DNA of 64,000 bases from Lewinellaceae bacterium (GCA_020636025.1 JACJYQ010000009.1:62001-126000), one strand, 5' to 3'; positions 27,169 through 36,542 are shown, counted from the first letter of the stretch. Numbers and translations: made by a program. The notes: generated by a model not told the origin, from the sequence alone.

Positions 27169-27602
27169 AAAAGGTCGTCTTCTGTTCTTGAGAATGAGGA
27201 CTCCGGGCGGGTTCATTCCGGAGTGTAGAACATCTAACGAGTCTGTAACGATAATATGGAATCCCTCACCTCATATTGCCGTAGTATACCGGCTACGACT
27301 ACAATCATTATTTGTTCGCCCTTTACCCTTCAAGGGTTAACCGGCATCCAGCCCCGGCAATCCAAAACGCCAAGGGGAGGGGGTACAATCAGTTCGTTAG
27401 GGGGGAGGCGGCATGTATTTCCAGGTATGCCTTGGGGTGTTCATATCTCGCGGATAAAAATTATCGCCATAGGCAGTTTGAAATACCTGTTCCTTCTGGT
27501 CCAGGAGCTGTATCAACCAGTTGTATAGCTGAAAGGAAAGGATTAAATTGCACCTTGAAAATGGCTCAGCCATCATCCAGATCATTGAAAATCCGGCAGC
27601 AA
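27169..27602. other. Gene-poor stretch between the operon promoter and attR
   Basis: About 430 bp. Open frames of 60-110 codons occur on both strands but none has recognisable domains, a plausible start context or family-like composition. A G-rich segment (about 27370-27415) and one candidate minus-strand remnant (27397-27645) were seen without identifiable homology. An excisionase gene might be expected here but none is recognisable. Confidence 0.5.
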
Positions 27603-27624
27603 ACTTGCAAATTACTTGCAAATC
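27603..27624 (+). repeat. Candidate integrase arm-type site (right)
   Basis: An exact 22-bp copy, in the same orientation, of 9395-9416: two ACTTGCAAAT units with one T between them, then C. It lies 32 bp inside the attR core. Confidence 0.6.
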
Positions 27625-27656
27625 CAAACTGCACTCGCATAACAACTTGATTTACA

Positions 27657-27733
27657 GTAGCTCAGCCCGGTAGAGTACACGTCTTGGGGGCGTGTGGTCG
27701 CAAGTTCGAATCTTGTCATCCCGACATTGTAAA
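27657..27733 (+). other. attR: truncated tRNA-Pro (TGG anticodon) remnant
   Basis: A 77-bp repeat of 9253-9329 with two mismatches. It has D-arm, anticodon arm (loop CTTGGGG, anticodon TGG at 27685-27687), T-arm and acceptor 3' strand CATCCCG. The 5' acceptor strand is missing: the six bases before it are TTTACA instead of CGGGAT. It therefore cannot fold into a functional tRNA and represents the displaced 3' portion of the target gene. Confidence 0.85.
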
Positions 27734-27759
27734 GGGCCTTCGAAAGGAGGCCCTTTTTA
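27731..27759 (+). terminator. Terminator after the tRNA-Pro remnant
   Basis: AAAGGGCCT pairs with AGGCCCTTT across TCGAAAGG, followed by T-rich sequence. It is probably the original terminator of the chromosomal tRNA-Pro gene, now separated from the functional copy by the island. Confidence 0.75.
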
Positions 27760-27800
27760 TTTTGAACATCTATTTTATTTGTTCTTAGACTTCCAACCCC

Positions 27801-30245
27801 TCACATCCGCCGCATCTCATCACTTGACCCCGTTTGCCGCTGTCGCGCCGACTTCAGTTTCCTGTTCCCAAAAGTATTGTTCCAGGAAAGCATGAAAACG
27901 CGCTCGGACATTATATAAGATGATTTAACCAGAAGATCTATTTCAGGTTCCCGCGTTTCGCCAACCCAGTTTTCGTTGCTCGAGAAAAGGTCTGTAGCGC
28001 TGAAGCGCAGCTTTCCCCATCTGTTGCCAAAATCTTTTTCAAGCCCAATATTCAGGGAGCCAACAGCATTCCAATACGATATTCCCCAGTATCCGGGGGA
28101 CTCGTAATTACCCGAAATTTCAAGGTTAAATTGATTGGGCATTCGGATCGTCTGGGTTAGGTTAAATCCCCAAATCACATTCTCATTTCTGAATTTGTGC
28201 CCCTCAATGATAAAATTGAGTTGACGGTTATTGACATAAAAATTGTTTTGAGATTCCCACCAGCTGAGTAGCTTCCAGGGGAATGAGATACTTGCGCTGG
28301 CCACCTTTTCATTCTCCAAATTATTGTAAGTGCCAACCTGGGTGTTGTTTACTGCATCCACAACCGGTACCCAGCGTATTACCCCATGTTCGATGCTGTA
28401 GGACAAGCCGAATCTCCAGGTTTTATAGCTGTAATCAAGGCGGGTGGCATCGGTAAAGGATGCTTGCAGGGCGGGGTTGCCGCCGTCAGTTGTTGTTGGA
28501 TCACTAAAGATCAGGTAAGGCGCCAGACGCCGTAAGGAGGGACGGGATATCCGCCTGCTGTATGACATATTCAGGCTTTGTACTTCCGTAAGTTTTCGGG
28601 AAATAAACACACTTGGAAACCAGGAGCTATATTGCCGGTCAACGACATCGGGTTGTTCTTCTGAGCTCAGGTTTGTATCCGTATATTCAAAACGCAAACC
28701 TGCCTTAAACTCTGTTTTCTCATCCACTTTTCCAGATACTGATCCATAGACACCGGCAATGTCTTCATTTAAATGAAACAGGGAAGAGTATTCCGGAATT
28801 ACCTGCCAATCCTGTCCGGGTTCTCGTCTATCCACCCGTACATCATTATCAAAACGCATGGAGGTGAATTTTCCGCCAGCTTCCACTTTGGTGTTTTTCC
28901 CAATGGGGAGTGAATAGTCGGCTTTGCTTACTATTACCTGAATAGGGGTGTTTTTATCAATCCTTAGCTCTTCTTCAGAGGAAACCATGGTACCATCGGC
29001 ATTCAGGTTTTGAATATTGTAAAAACTTGGGTTCAGATATGTGTATTTGATGATATCGGCGTCAAAGTTCAGGGTCTGGTTTTTTCCAAAAGTTTGAACC
29101 AGGTTGATGTTTCCGGTGAAGGATTGTGAGTGGTTCGTTTCGGTATTGGGGATGTTCGCCTGTTCTTCCAACATCCCATTACGAGAATAGGTCACCCTGT
29201 TGAGCGCTTTCATGTACCAGTTCCTGTCGAAAAAGACACCCAAAACACCTATAGTTGTTTTGGGCGACAGCTGAAAGTCAGCACCCAGTCTTGCGCTCTG
29301 GGTCGTGGTAGGTGTGTGATCGCGATCACTAAATGTTTCTGTTTCAAGGAAATTGTTGCCTTGCTTTACTCCGCGATAATTGGTAAATAACTGTGGATTC
29401 AGGTTGTAATTATGATCATAATTACCAAAGAGGTTGAACCATTTTTTGCGATAATTAAAATGCAAACCACCACCATACTTGGGGCCATTCCCTTGACCGA
29501 CTTTTAAAGAATAACCTCCGTTTAAGCCTTCATCCCCTGTGTTTTTCAACACAATATTGATTATTCCTCCGTTCCCTTGTGCTTCAAAGTTTGCCGGTGG
29601 CGTGTGAATGAGTTCTATCCTGTCTATGTTGTCAGAGTTCATGCCGGCGAGCATTTGTATAAGGGCTTCTTCCGGAAGACGCGATATTTTACCATTAATC
29701 ATGACTACAACTCCTTGCTTGCCAGCCAGTGAGATGGTATTACTCAAGGCGTTTATTTGCACTCCTGGTGAGCGCTGCAGAACCTGGAGCGCCGAGCTGC
29801 CTGCATTGGTAATGCTGTTGGCAACATTTACTACGGTTCGGTCAATGCGCTGTTCCAGAAATGGACGTTTGGCAGTAACTTGTACTTCGTTAAGTGCGGC
29901 AGCTGATTCTTTTAGAACGATTGTTTCCAATTCTTCCAGTCCGGAATTGCCGTTTAGCTCAAAGGTTTTGGAATAATTGGTAGTAAATCCAACCATTGAA
30001 TAAGAGCACAGGTACATTCCAGCGGGTAGAGCATCAAAAGTGTAGGTTCCGGTTTCAGATGAGAAGATCCCTCTGATCAGTGAACTGTCAACTGCGTTTA
30101 AAAGTACAACGGATGCGTAAGCAAGCGGTTTTTCGGCAGCGTCCCAGACCTTTCCTGTAATTTGATTTTGAGCATTCAGAATGGCCATTCCATGAAGGCA
30201 AATGGCCGCAATGAGCAAGATTGTTTTCAATACAGAAGTTTTCAT
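27801..30245 (-). CDS. TonB-dependent receptor-like outer membrane beta-barrel protein
   Basis: About 814 residues from the ATG at 30245; the longer frame to 30431 lacks a signal sequence at its start. A signal peptide (MKTSVLKTILLIAAICLHG...NAQ) is followed by a carboxypeptidase-regulatory-like domain (ITGKVWDAAEKPLAYASVVL), a plug-like region (TVVNVANSITNAGSSALQVL, IELIHTPPANFEAQGNGGI) and a long barrel rich in aromatic strands (OMP_b-brl_3 type). It lacks the SusC box, and no SusD partner is encoded nearby, so the transported substrate is unknown. An outer-membrane importer or surface barrel is the best description. It ends 77 bp inside the chromosome side of attR. Confidence 0.85.
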   Translation of the reverse strand: MKTSVLKTILLIAAICLHGMAILNAQNQITGKVWDAAEKPLAYASVVLLNAVDSSLIRGIFSSETGTYTFDALPAGMYLCSYSMVGFTTNYSKTFELNGNSGLEELETIVLKESAAALNEVQVTAKRPFLEQRIDRTVVNVANSITNAGSSALQVLQRSPGVQINALSNTISLAGKQGVVVMINGKISRLPEEALIQMLAGMNSDNIDRIELIHTPPANFEAQGNGGIINIVLKNTGDEGLNGGYSLKVGQGNGPKYGGGLHFNYRKKWFNLFGNYDHNYNLNPQLFTNYRGVKQGNNFLETETFSDRDHTPTTTQSARLGADFQLSPKTTIGVLGVFFDRNWYMKALNRVTYSRNGMLEEQANIPNTETNHSQSFTGNINLVQTFGKNQTLNFDADIIKYTYLNPSFYNIQNLNADGTMVSSEEELRIDKNTPIQVIVSKADYSLPIGKNTKVEAGGKFTSMRFDNDVRVDRREPGQDWQVIPEYSSLFHLNEDIAGVYGSVSGKVDEKTEFKAGLRFEYTDTNLSSEEQPDVVDRQYSSWFPSVFISRKLTEVQSLNMSYSRRISRPSLRRLAPYLIFSDPTTTDGGNPALQASFTDATRLDYSYKTWRFGLSYSIEHGVIRWVPVVDAVNNTQVGTYNNLENEKVASASISFPWKLLSWWESQNNFYVNNRQLNFIIEGHKFRNENVIWGFNLTQTIRMPNQFNLEISGNYESPGYWGISYWNAVGSLNIGLEKDFGNRWGKLRFSATDLFSSNENWVGETREPEIDLLVKSSYIMSERVFMLSWNNTFGNRKLKSARQRQTGSSDEMRRM

Positions 30246-30448
30246 CCTTTCAAATATTTGTTTAATTTGGTAAGACCAATTTCCGAAAAACTTGTGACAG
30301 ATGTTGTTAATCGCTTGAGATATAACCTTGTTAACAGGATATACCCAGGTATTTTGTGTACAATTATTTTTTAAAGGACAACGGCCATTCCAAATCATTG
30401 CATCGGGAACTGAGATTTGATTGGTGAACACCTTGCCACTGTAAATTT

Positions 30449-30540
30449 TTCACGCAAAGGGCGCAAAGCATTAAAACGCAAAGTCCGCAAAGGTTTGCTT
30501 TGCGATCTTTGCGAATCCCTTTGCGTTCTCTGCGTGAAAT
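30449..30540. repeat. Inverted CGCAAAG iterated repeat
   Basis: The left arm contains four CGCAAAG units (30452-30493, starting TTTCACGCAAAGGGCGCAAAG). The right arm contains three CTTTGCG units ending CTCTGCGTGAAA, so the outermost bases of both arms are also complementary. It fills most of the 349-bp gap between the receptor gene and the lipoprotein gene. The remainder (30246-30448) shows nothing else identifiable. Confidence 0.85.
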
Positions 30541-30594
30541 AAAATGTCAAGTAGCGTTAACCATGGTCAGATTGTTTTCATTTGGCTCGAAAAA

Positions 30595-31128
30595 CTAGTC
30601 TTCGAGTCCAAGCGCTGATTTCACAGCTTCATAATTTGTCCAGTCTAGATCGGGATTGCGGGCGAGGCCGTCGGCGGTTGCGGCAACTACTCGAACTTTT
30701 CCAGATGGTTTAAAAGGAACTCCATCATTGGAGGTATCCACAAGGGTAAGTTGATTCAGCTTTGTTGAAAAGGCGAATGATTCTGTATAATATTCTCGCG
30801 CAAGCGTAAATGGAAGTACATACCAATTTGAATTGTCAAGTCCGAGCAAATAAGGTGATTTGAGATAGACCATAACCAGCCCTTTGTCAACAATGTCTTG
30901 AGTGAGAATTGGGACCATAAGCGTTGCCTTATATTCATAGTTACTCACGGCCACCCAATCGGTATAGTTCAGTTCAAAAGTGGTACTAACTATGTTGCCA
31001 TTTCCATTTTCTCCGTCTTTGCCATCCTGACCTGCGACGCCTGCCGGACCGGGAATGCCTTGTTCGCCTTTACATGAGATTATGGTTGTTGCTGCTGCCA
31101 TGAGCAGAAATAGAAATAGATTTTTCAT
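30595..31128 (-). CDS. Lipoprotein with a short collagen-like (Gly-X-Y) stalk
   Basis: A 177-residue protein with a lipoprotein signal (MKNLFLFLLMAAATTIISC, lipid cysteine Cys19). A run of Gly-X-Y triplets follows immediately, from Gly21 to Gly42 (GEQGIPGPAGVAG, QDGKDGENG). The rest is a beta-rich globular domain of about 130 residues ending near WTNYEAVKSALGLED. Collagen-like stalks make trimers that raise a head domain from the membrane, so a surface-exposed trimeric lipoprotein is likely. The head domain is not one I can name; comparable Bacteroidota proteins are annotated only as hypothetical or collagen-like. The next minus-strand gene upstream starts about 720 bp away. Confidence 0.8.
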   Translation of the reverse strand: MKNLFLFLLMAAATTIISCKGEQGIPGPAGVAGQDGKDGENGNGNIVSTTFELNYTDWVAVSNYEYKATLMVPILTQDIVDKGLVMVYLKSPYLLGLDNSNWYVLPFTLAREYYTESFAFSTKLNQLTLVDTSNDGVPFKPSGKVRVVAATADGLARNPDLDWTNYEAVKSALGLED

Positions 31129-31181
31129 AATGATTTAGTTTGTAGTCAAGATTATTGAAGTTGAAAACAAGGAACCTTGGC

Positions 31182-31850
31182 TCACTTGCTCTGCTGATTT
31201 TTACCTACTACCAATGGGTAGTAATAACTCAGGCCAACCATGAAATACTGATTGGAACCTTTTTCACCTTCACCAACAGTAACTGATTTAGAGAAGCTGG
31301 TTTGAAGCATTACATCCAGACTGAATTTTCCTGAGGGGGTAGACTTGCCAATAGATAAACCCAAAGCAAAACCGGTATCCTTTTTTTCCGTTTCACTGGC
31401 TGGCGGAGGTTCCGGAGTTCCCAGACTTGTTTCGACCGTGTATTGCTCGCTTAAAAGAAATCCGAAGGTTGGGCCGGCGAGGATTTCCAGCTCCGCTTCA
31501 GGATCGGGCAAAAAATCGTACTTGAGAAAAACTGGGATTTCCAGATAATTCAAGCGGTGTTTTTGCTTCAGATCAATGTTGTATTTGGTGAAGTCAAAGC
31601 CATACCCTTTTTGCACAAATGCAAGCCGGGTTTGTAATCCAAATTGCCTGGTAAAATCAAAATCCAGTTGTCCGGATAGGTATAGCCCTGGGATATTTAA
31701 TGCCTCATCTCCTTCATTGCCCGTACTCACCGATGCCCAGTCTATCCCCAGCGTCATACCGGCATTCATACTAAATTGTGCCTGACTCTTTGTGGATAAG
31801 ATCAGGGAAGCTGCCAAAAGCGTTAGCGAAATGATTCTTTGAACTTTCAT
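31182..31850 (-). CDS. PorT-like outer membrane beta-barrel protein
   Basis: About 222 residues from the ATG at 31850, which directly begins a signal peptide (MKVQRIISLTLLAASLILS...AQ). The mature part alternates amphipathic strands, such as LNYLEIPVFLKYDFLP, GPTFGFLLSEQY and YFMVGLSYYYP, as in outer-membrane barrel family PF13568. Length fits an eight-strand barrel. Function is unknown; such proteins are very common in Bacteroidota. The gene lies 53 bp upstream of the collagen-like lipoprotein gene on the same strand, so the two may be co-transcribed. Confidence 0.8.
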   Translation of the reverse strand: MKVQRIISLTLLAASLILSTKSQAQFSMNAGMTLGIDWASVSTGNEGDEALNIPGLYLSGQLDFDFTRQFGLQTRLAFVQKGYGFDFTKYNIDLKQKHRLNYLEIPVFLKYDFLPDPEAELEILAGPTFGFLLSEQYTVETSLGTPEPPPASETEKKDTGFALGLSIGKSTPSGKFSLDVMLQTSFSKSVTVGEGEKGSNQYFMVGLSYYYPLVVGKNQQSK

Positions 31851-32051
31851 GGTATAGTATAATTGAGTGAAAAGTGAATTGCCCGTGGATGACTTTGGCT
31901 GTTTTTGATTGCCATCGGGACAAAGGTGGGGCCTGCCGGTTTCGGCCGTCTTCACTCCATTATCATGGTTCTGGACTATACCCTGATTTGGGAAAAAATG
32001 TCTGGACTAGATTATCAATTAGTAGAATGTGCCCTTGTAAGTGCTTGATAA

Positions 32052-35000
32052 TCAGTGTTCAGTAAAATGACTGGGGGCTTTGCCAAATTCCTGAGAAAAA
32101 ACCCGGGAAAAATAATTTGGATCAGTAAAACCAACGGCGTAAGCGACTTCTGAGACATTAAGGTGTCCTTCCTGTAAGAGTTGTTTGGCTCTTTCCAGGC
32201 GGATGGAGCGAATAAACAATGCGGGTGTTTTACCGGTAAGCGCCTTGATCTTGCGGTAAATCTGTGCCTGGCCCAGATGCACCTGTTTACCCAGAGATTG
32301 AGCATCCAAATCTGTGTTGTCAATTTCCGCGATGACAAACTGATGCAAATTGCGCAGGAAGCGCTCGTCGATGCTGAGGTCTTCTTCTTTTTTATTGACA
32401 GGGGAATAGTTGGCAAAGCGCTGTTGCAATTGAGTACGAAGCTCTACCATATTGCTCATCCACAGCAGCAACTCTTCCTTGTGAAAGGGTTTCACCAGAT
32501 ATGCATCAGCTCCGGCTTTTAAGCCCTGAACCCTGCTTTCCACACCTGCTTTGGCCGTAAGCAAAATGATGGGTATGTGACTGCTGCGCTCATCATTTTT
32601 GAGTACATCAGTTACTTCAAAACCGTCTTTACCCGGCATCATCACATCACTGATCACAATATCGGGGATAAGATCGAAGGCCTTTCTTATGCCACTCACT
32701 CCATCATAGGCAAAATGGACCTGATAATCCTTTTCCACACATGACTGTATGTAAAGCGCCACATCCTTGCTGTCTTCGATGACCAGCAAAACCGGTTTGC
32801 CATGGTCTGTGTAAACGGTTTCTTCAGGTTCGATCTCTGCTTCGGTGATTTTTTCCTGTTTTTTCAAATTATCCCAATCCGGAGCGAGTAATGGGGCGGA
32901 AACGCTCACAGGCAATTCAATTTCGAAGCTGGTTCCTTTCCCTTCCACACTTTGCACCCGTATGTTTCCTTGCATCATTTCTACCAGTTGTTTGGTTAAG
33001 GCAAGTCCAATCCCGGTACCTTCTCCCTTTCGGGTATGAGAGCCATCCACCTGATAAAAGCGGTCAAAAATATAGGGGAGCTTTTCAGCTGGAATGCCAA
33101 TGCCGGTATCTTTAACCTGGATTTGGAGCACATCACGGTTTTCAAGGCTTAGTTTTTTTGTCAATACCAAAACCTGCCCGCGCTCATGGGTAAATTTCAT
33201 GGCATTGGATACCAGGTTGTAAATCACCTGCTGCAACCGCGCTGGATCAAAATCCATAACCAAAGAGTCTACTTCACTGTCAAAAACCAGCCTGATCTTC
33301 TTTTCCTCAGCGCTGGAGTAAAATGATTCGATCAAGTATTGCAGGAACTTAATGATGTCCGAGCGGCGGAAGTCGAGTTTCAGACTTCCGGCATCCAGTT
33401 TCGACAAATCAAGTAGTTGTCCCACCAGTTGAAGCAAACTGTTGACGTTGCGCTGAATGAGCGTCTTCTCTTTTTCATGACCGTTGATATTACCGGTCAT
33501 TCCCTGAATAACAGTCAGCGGGGTACGGAATTCGTGTGAGATATTGGTGTATAACTCCGACTTCATAGCGTCTAGCTCACGCAGTTTCTGAGCTTCTTGT
33601 CTGGCCAGTCTTCTGTTCAGGTTAAACTTGTACAACCAGTATATTCCGGCAATCAATAAAAGTGTGAGCGCTATCAGAAACCAGCTTTGGAGGTAAACCG
33701 GTTTTAATACCCGTAGTTTGAGTAGTAATTCATTACCTGACCAATGTCCATCGGCTTCCTGGCCTTTCACCCTAAGTGTGTAGGAACCATAGGGCAGCCG
33801 ACTGAGCCTAATGGTATTATCAGTTTGCTCATTCCAGTCCTTGTCAAAACCTTCTATTTTATAAGCATATCGCTTTCTCTGACCAGGGTTGAAGTTTAAT
33901 AAAGACACTTGCAACTGGAAAAATCTGTCACCAGGCTTCATGACAATAGTCTTGCTGCGAATTAACTCAGCACTCTTGTCCAGCAATTGGTTGCTGCTTT
34001 CTTCGAATTGATAAAATGCGGTGATCTCCATTGGAGCATCTTCCAGTACCGACCAGTTGCGGAATTGTTCGGGGTTAAAAGCGGTAACACCATTTAATCC
34101 ACCAAAATAAAGGGTGCCATCGGGCGCCTGAAAATGGCTCATCCTGTTGAACTCATGATGAGTTATGCCGTCTTCCTCCTGAAAAGCCCTGGATTTGAAT
34201 GATTTGCTGTCAAACTGAATAATACCTCCATCGCTGCTCAGCCACAGGTTTCCATAATCATCTGGATACACCGCATAAATATGGTTATTAGCCAAGCCCT
34301 CCACAACTGTAAACATTCGGTATGTGCCATCATTTCTGTTCCAGCGCAAGAGTCCGGCGTCTGTGGCCAGCCAGAAAATGCCATTGCCTTGATCATACAA
34401 ATGTTGCACGCTGGTGAATGGCAGGTAATTGCTTCCGGAGGCCTGGTTTCCATAATAGGATTTTACCCCGGAATCATAATTCAGGAGAAACAAGCCCTTG
34501 GAGGAGCACACCCAGATATCACCGGAATTATCCCGGTATAGATGGTTGATGGATGATTTGCCGAGATTTGCAAAACCATTGTATTTGTCATAGTCTCTGG
34601 CAGATTTTTCAATGAGGTCATAGCTTCCCAAACCAATTGTATAACCAACCAACAACTGATGCGGACTAATTTCAAGGAAACATTCTGCCGCTCCTTTTAG
34701 ATCAATGCGTTCATTATTGGTTGACACAGAACTTCCTGATACAGCATCTTCAACCAACAAGCCTTTCAAAAATCCATAGCATGTATATCGCTTGTCATTG
34801 GTTTGATACAGGCCGATACACCAGTTGAACTCGCCTGTATTCCGGCGTCTTACAGTATTGGATTCCGGCGAAAATTCAAACACCCCATTCGCTTCAGTAC
34901 CGACAACTATGCTGTTGTCAAACAAACAGATGCCTCTGCAGGGCATGCCTTTTTGCTCAAATTTTTGCAACGGTAGATTAAGGAAGCGAGTAAAGGGATT

Positions 35001-36101
35001 TTTTTTGTACTCAAGCACATACAGCCCAAAATCACCACCAAGCCAAAACCTGCCTTTATTGTCTACGTAAAATCCTCTTTCACCCATCACATTATCAGCC
35101 CTCATAATGGGGAAGGACGACCACAAGTCATTCACGATGCCTTTGCCTGGCTCGAAGATGAAAGGGTGCTCGTACTTAAGTGCCAGTATGGTATGGTTAA
35201 GTTGATTAGGACGCAGATAAAGATATCCTTTACCCGGGAGCGTTATATCCGAGGGTAAACCAAACGCACTGAATGGTATACTGTAAATCTGGTTGTCGGC
35301 ATTCAACTGAAAAAACTGACCCACCTGATCCTTATACTTGACAAAAAAACAAAGCTTGCCATCCTGCAAAAACATTCTCGAATGGCTTGTAAAACCTTTA
35401 ATATCAAGGCTTCGCAATTTTTTACCGCTCGAAGAAAATTCAATGAGATGGGTACTGTCGACCGGAGAATCTTCATAGTTGCTCGTCCAGAATCTGTCCG
35501 AACCAGAGAAAAAAGCCGGATTGGGGTTGTGTCGACAATCCAGCTGTACTTTGCTAAAACCGCGCTTGTGGTGGTAGGCAATCAGCTCTGATTTTTTATT
35601 CACATAGTAAAGCGTACTATCGGCACCGGTGAGGACATTGGCCAACCCACCCTGAGGCAAAAACTCAGCCGATTCATTTATTAGATGGCTGAATGGTACA
35701 ATTTCCAGACTGGTGGTATGGATCAGGGTAATGGCCAAAAGCTCACCAAATTCTTCAGAAATAAGCCAAAGGTATCCTTCGGAGTCTTCCCCTAATATCC
35801 TGTCAACTTTTGAGTGTAAATCCTTGTCATTGTTCCATTTGCGAAATTCAGTGCCATCGTAACGGCAAAGCCCGTTTGGGGTGGTGATCCAGATAAATCC
35901 CCGGCGATCCTGAAAAATGCTCAATACTTCCCGGTGGGGCAAACCATCCAGATCGCTGAAATACGTGAGGGAGGAAATATACCCTGAAGACTCATTGTAA
36001 TAGGTACTCTGGGCGCTGACATGCACATAAACGAACAGCAACACCAGCAAAACGAGCTGTACAAGTTTCCACTTCCTGAATGTATTTCCGAAAAGTCTCA
36101 T
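32052..36101 (-). CDS. Hybrid two-component system regulator (sensor kinase-response regulator-AraC)
   Basis: A 1349-residue one-chain signalling protein. After a signal/anchor segment come two-component regulator propeller repeats (about 45-690) and a Y_Y_Y domain (about 735-800) in the periplasm. A transmembrane helix (about 805-825) leads to a HisKA domain with NISHEFRTPL (His856) and a HATPase domain (NLVSNAMKF, DTGIGI, GTGIGLAL). A receiver domain follows with ISDVMMPGKDGF (Asp1152), and a C-terminal AraC-type HTH (about 1245-1349). Such proteins usually sense oligosaccharides and activate nearby polysaccharide-use genes. No SusCD pair or glycoside hydrolase is visible here, so the ligand and targets are open. 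Confidence 0.92.
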   Translation of the reverse strand: MRLFGNTFRKWKLVQLVLLVLLFVYVHVSAQSTYYNESSGYISSLTYFSDLDGLPHREVLSIFQDRRGFIWITTPNGLCRYDGTEFRKWNNDKDLHSKVDRILGEDSEGYLWLISEEFGELLAITLIHTTSLEIVPFSHLINESAEFLPQGGLANVLTGADSTLYYVNKKSELIAYHHKRGFSKVQLDCRHNPNPAFFSGSDRFWTSNYEDSPVDSTHLIEFSSSGKKLRSLDIKGFTSHSRMFLQDGKLCFFVKYKDQVGQFFQLNADNQIYSIPFSAFGLPSDITLPGKGYLYLRPNQLNHTILALKYEHPFIFEPGKGIVNDLWSSFPIMRADNVMGERGFYVDNKGRFWLGGDFGLYVLEYKKNPFTRFLNLPLQKFEQKGMPCRGICLFDNSIVVGTEANGVFEFSPESNTVRRRNTGEFNWCIGLYQTNDKRYTCYGFLKGLLVEDAVSGSSVSTNNERIDLKGAAECFLEISPHQLLVGYTIGLGSYDLIEKSARDYDKYNGFANLGKSSINHLYRDNSGDIWVCSSKGLFLLNYDSGVKSYYGNQASGSNYLPFTSVQHLYDQGNGIFWLATDAGLLRWNRNDGTYRMFTVVEGLANNHIYAVYPDDYGNLWLSSDGGIIQFDSKSFKSRAFQEEDGITHHEFNRMSHFQAPDGTLYFGGLNGVTAFNPEQFRNWSVLEDAPMEITAFYQFEESSNQLLDKSAELIRSKTIVMKPGDRFFQLQVSLLNFNPGQRKRYAYKIEGFDKDWNEQTDNTIRLSRLPYGSYTLRVKGQEADGHWSGNELLLKLRVLKPVYLQSWFLIALTLLLIAGIYWLYKFNLNRRLARQEAQKLRELDAMKSELYTNISHEFRTPLTVIQGMTGNINGHEKEKTLIQRNVNSLLQLVGQLLDLSKLDAGSLKLDFRRSDIIKFLQYLIESFYSSAEEKKIRLVFDSEVDSLVMDFDPARLQQVIYNLVSNAMKFTHERGQVLVLTKKLSLENRDVLQIQVKDTGIGIPAEKLPYIFDRFYQVDGSHTRKGEGTGIGLALTKQLVEMMQGNIRVQSVEGKGTSFEIELPVSVSAPLLAPDWDNLKKQEKITEAEIEPEETVYTDHGKPVLLVIEDSKDVALYIQSCVEKDYQVHFAYDGVSGIRKAFDLIPDIVISDVMMPGKDGFEVTDVLKNDERSSHIPIILLTAKAGVESRVQGLKAGADAYLVKPFHKEELLLWMSNMVELRTQLQQRFANYSPVNKKEEDLSIDERFLRNLHQFVIAEIDNTDLDAQSLGKQVHLGQAQIYRKIKALTGKTPALFIRSIRLERAKQLLQEGHLNVSEVAYAVGFTDPNYFSRVFSQEFGKAPSHFTEH

Positions 36102-36253
36102 TTACTGTGGTGAAGCTATATCATTCTGTGTAAAATGGGAAATTATTCGGGGATAGTTGGTGGAGCTATGAATTAAGATATGGTAACTGCGCACTTGTAT
36201 TTTACAAAACATATATTTGCCCAAATTCAAATTATTAAAGCGTCATTCCGGCT

Positions 36254-36508
36254 ATGTCCAAAGATCCGCATCAATATTGGAAGAAAAACCTTCAATACCT
36301 GGCCATACTGCTGGTCATCTGGTTTCTGGCCTCATTCGGCTTCGGAATTCTGTTAGCTGGACCACTTAACGGCATCCGCCTTGGCGGCTTTAAACTCGGT
36401 TTCTGGTTTGCCCAACAAGGCTCTATTTACATTTTTGTGATACTCATTTTCGTGTATGTCAGGCTTATGAACAAGCTGGATCATAAGTATGAAGTGTTCG
36501 AAGAGTAA
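36254..36508 (+). CDS. DUF4212 small subunit of a sodium:solute symporter
   Basis: An 84-residue protein with two transmembrane helices (about 14-33 and 55-74) and the family pattern YWKKNLQYLAILLVIWFLASF, GIRLGGFKLGFWFAQQGSIY and VRLMNKLD, given here in overlapping short pieces. DUF4212 proteins are regularly encoded just before a VC_2705-type sodium:solute symporter, as here. They are thought to be its small subunit. The gene is divergent from the hybrid regulator, with a 152-bp intergenic region between them. Confidence 0.9.
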   Translation: MSKDPHQYWKKNLQYLAILLVIWFLASFGFGILLAGPLNGIRLGGFKLGFWFAQQGSIYIFVILIFVYVRLMNKLDHKYEVFEE

Positions 36509-36510
36509 TG

Positions 36511-36542
36511 TGATAATTTGATAATAAGCTAATTTGATAATG
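36511..36542. repeat. Short direct repeat (TGATAATT unit)
   Basis: Four successive 8-mers (TGATAATT, TGATAATA, AGCTAATT, TGATAATG) follow the DUF4212 stop codon. It is another iterated intergenic element, here without an inverted arm. Confidence 0.6.

Larger units (their letters stand above)
9253..27733. mobile_element. Integrative island in tRNA-Pro with a seven-gene putative defence operon
   Basis: About 18.5 kb lies between two 77-bp att repeats. Just inside attL are a 22-bp candidate integrase arm site and the integrase gene; the same 22-bp sequence lies just inside attR. Cargo is a primase-helicase-like gene on the plus strand and seven co-directional minus-strand genes from 27084 down to 13572. 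No conjugation genes are present, so the element is probably mobilised or phage-satellite-like. The primase-helicase could allow replication after excision (inference). Confidence 0.85.

Noticed and set aside
27256..27650. Short open frames near attR as excisionase or toxin genes
   Set aside because: No start context, domain or composition supports coding, and frames overlap on both strands.
27657..27724. Apparent second tRNA-Pro gene with TGG anticodon
   Set aside because: The 5' acceptor strand is absent (TTTACA precedes GTAGCTC), so the cloverleaf cannot close. It is the attR remnant, not a functional tRNA.
32052..36101. Polysaccharide utilisation locus
   Set aside because: The hybrid regulator is present, but no SusD-like protein, SusC-SusD pair or glycoside hydrolase is found nearby.
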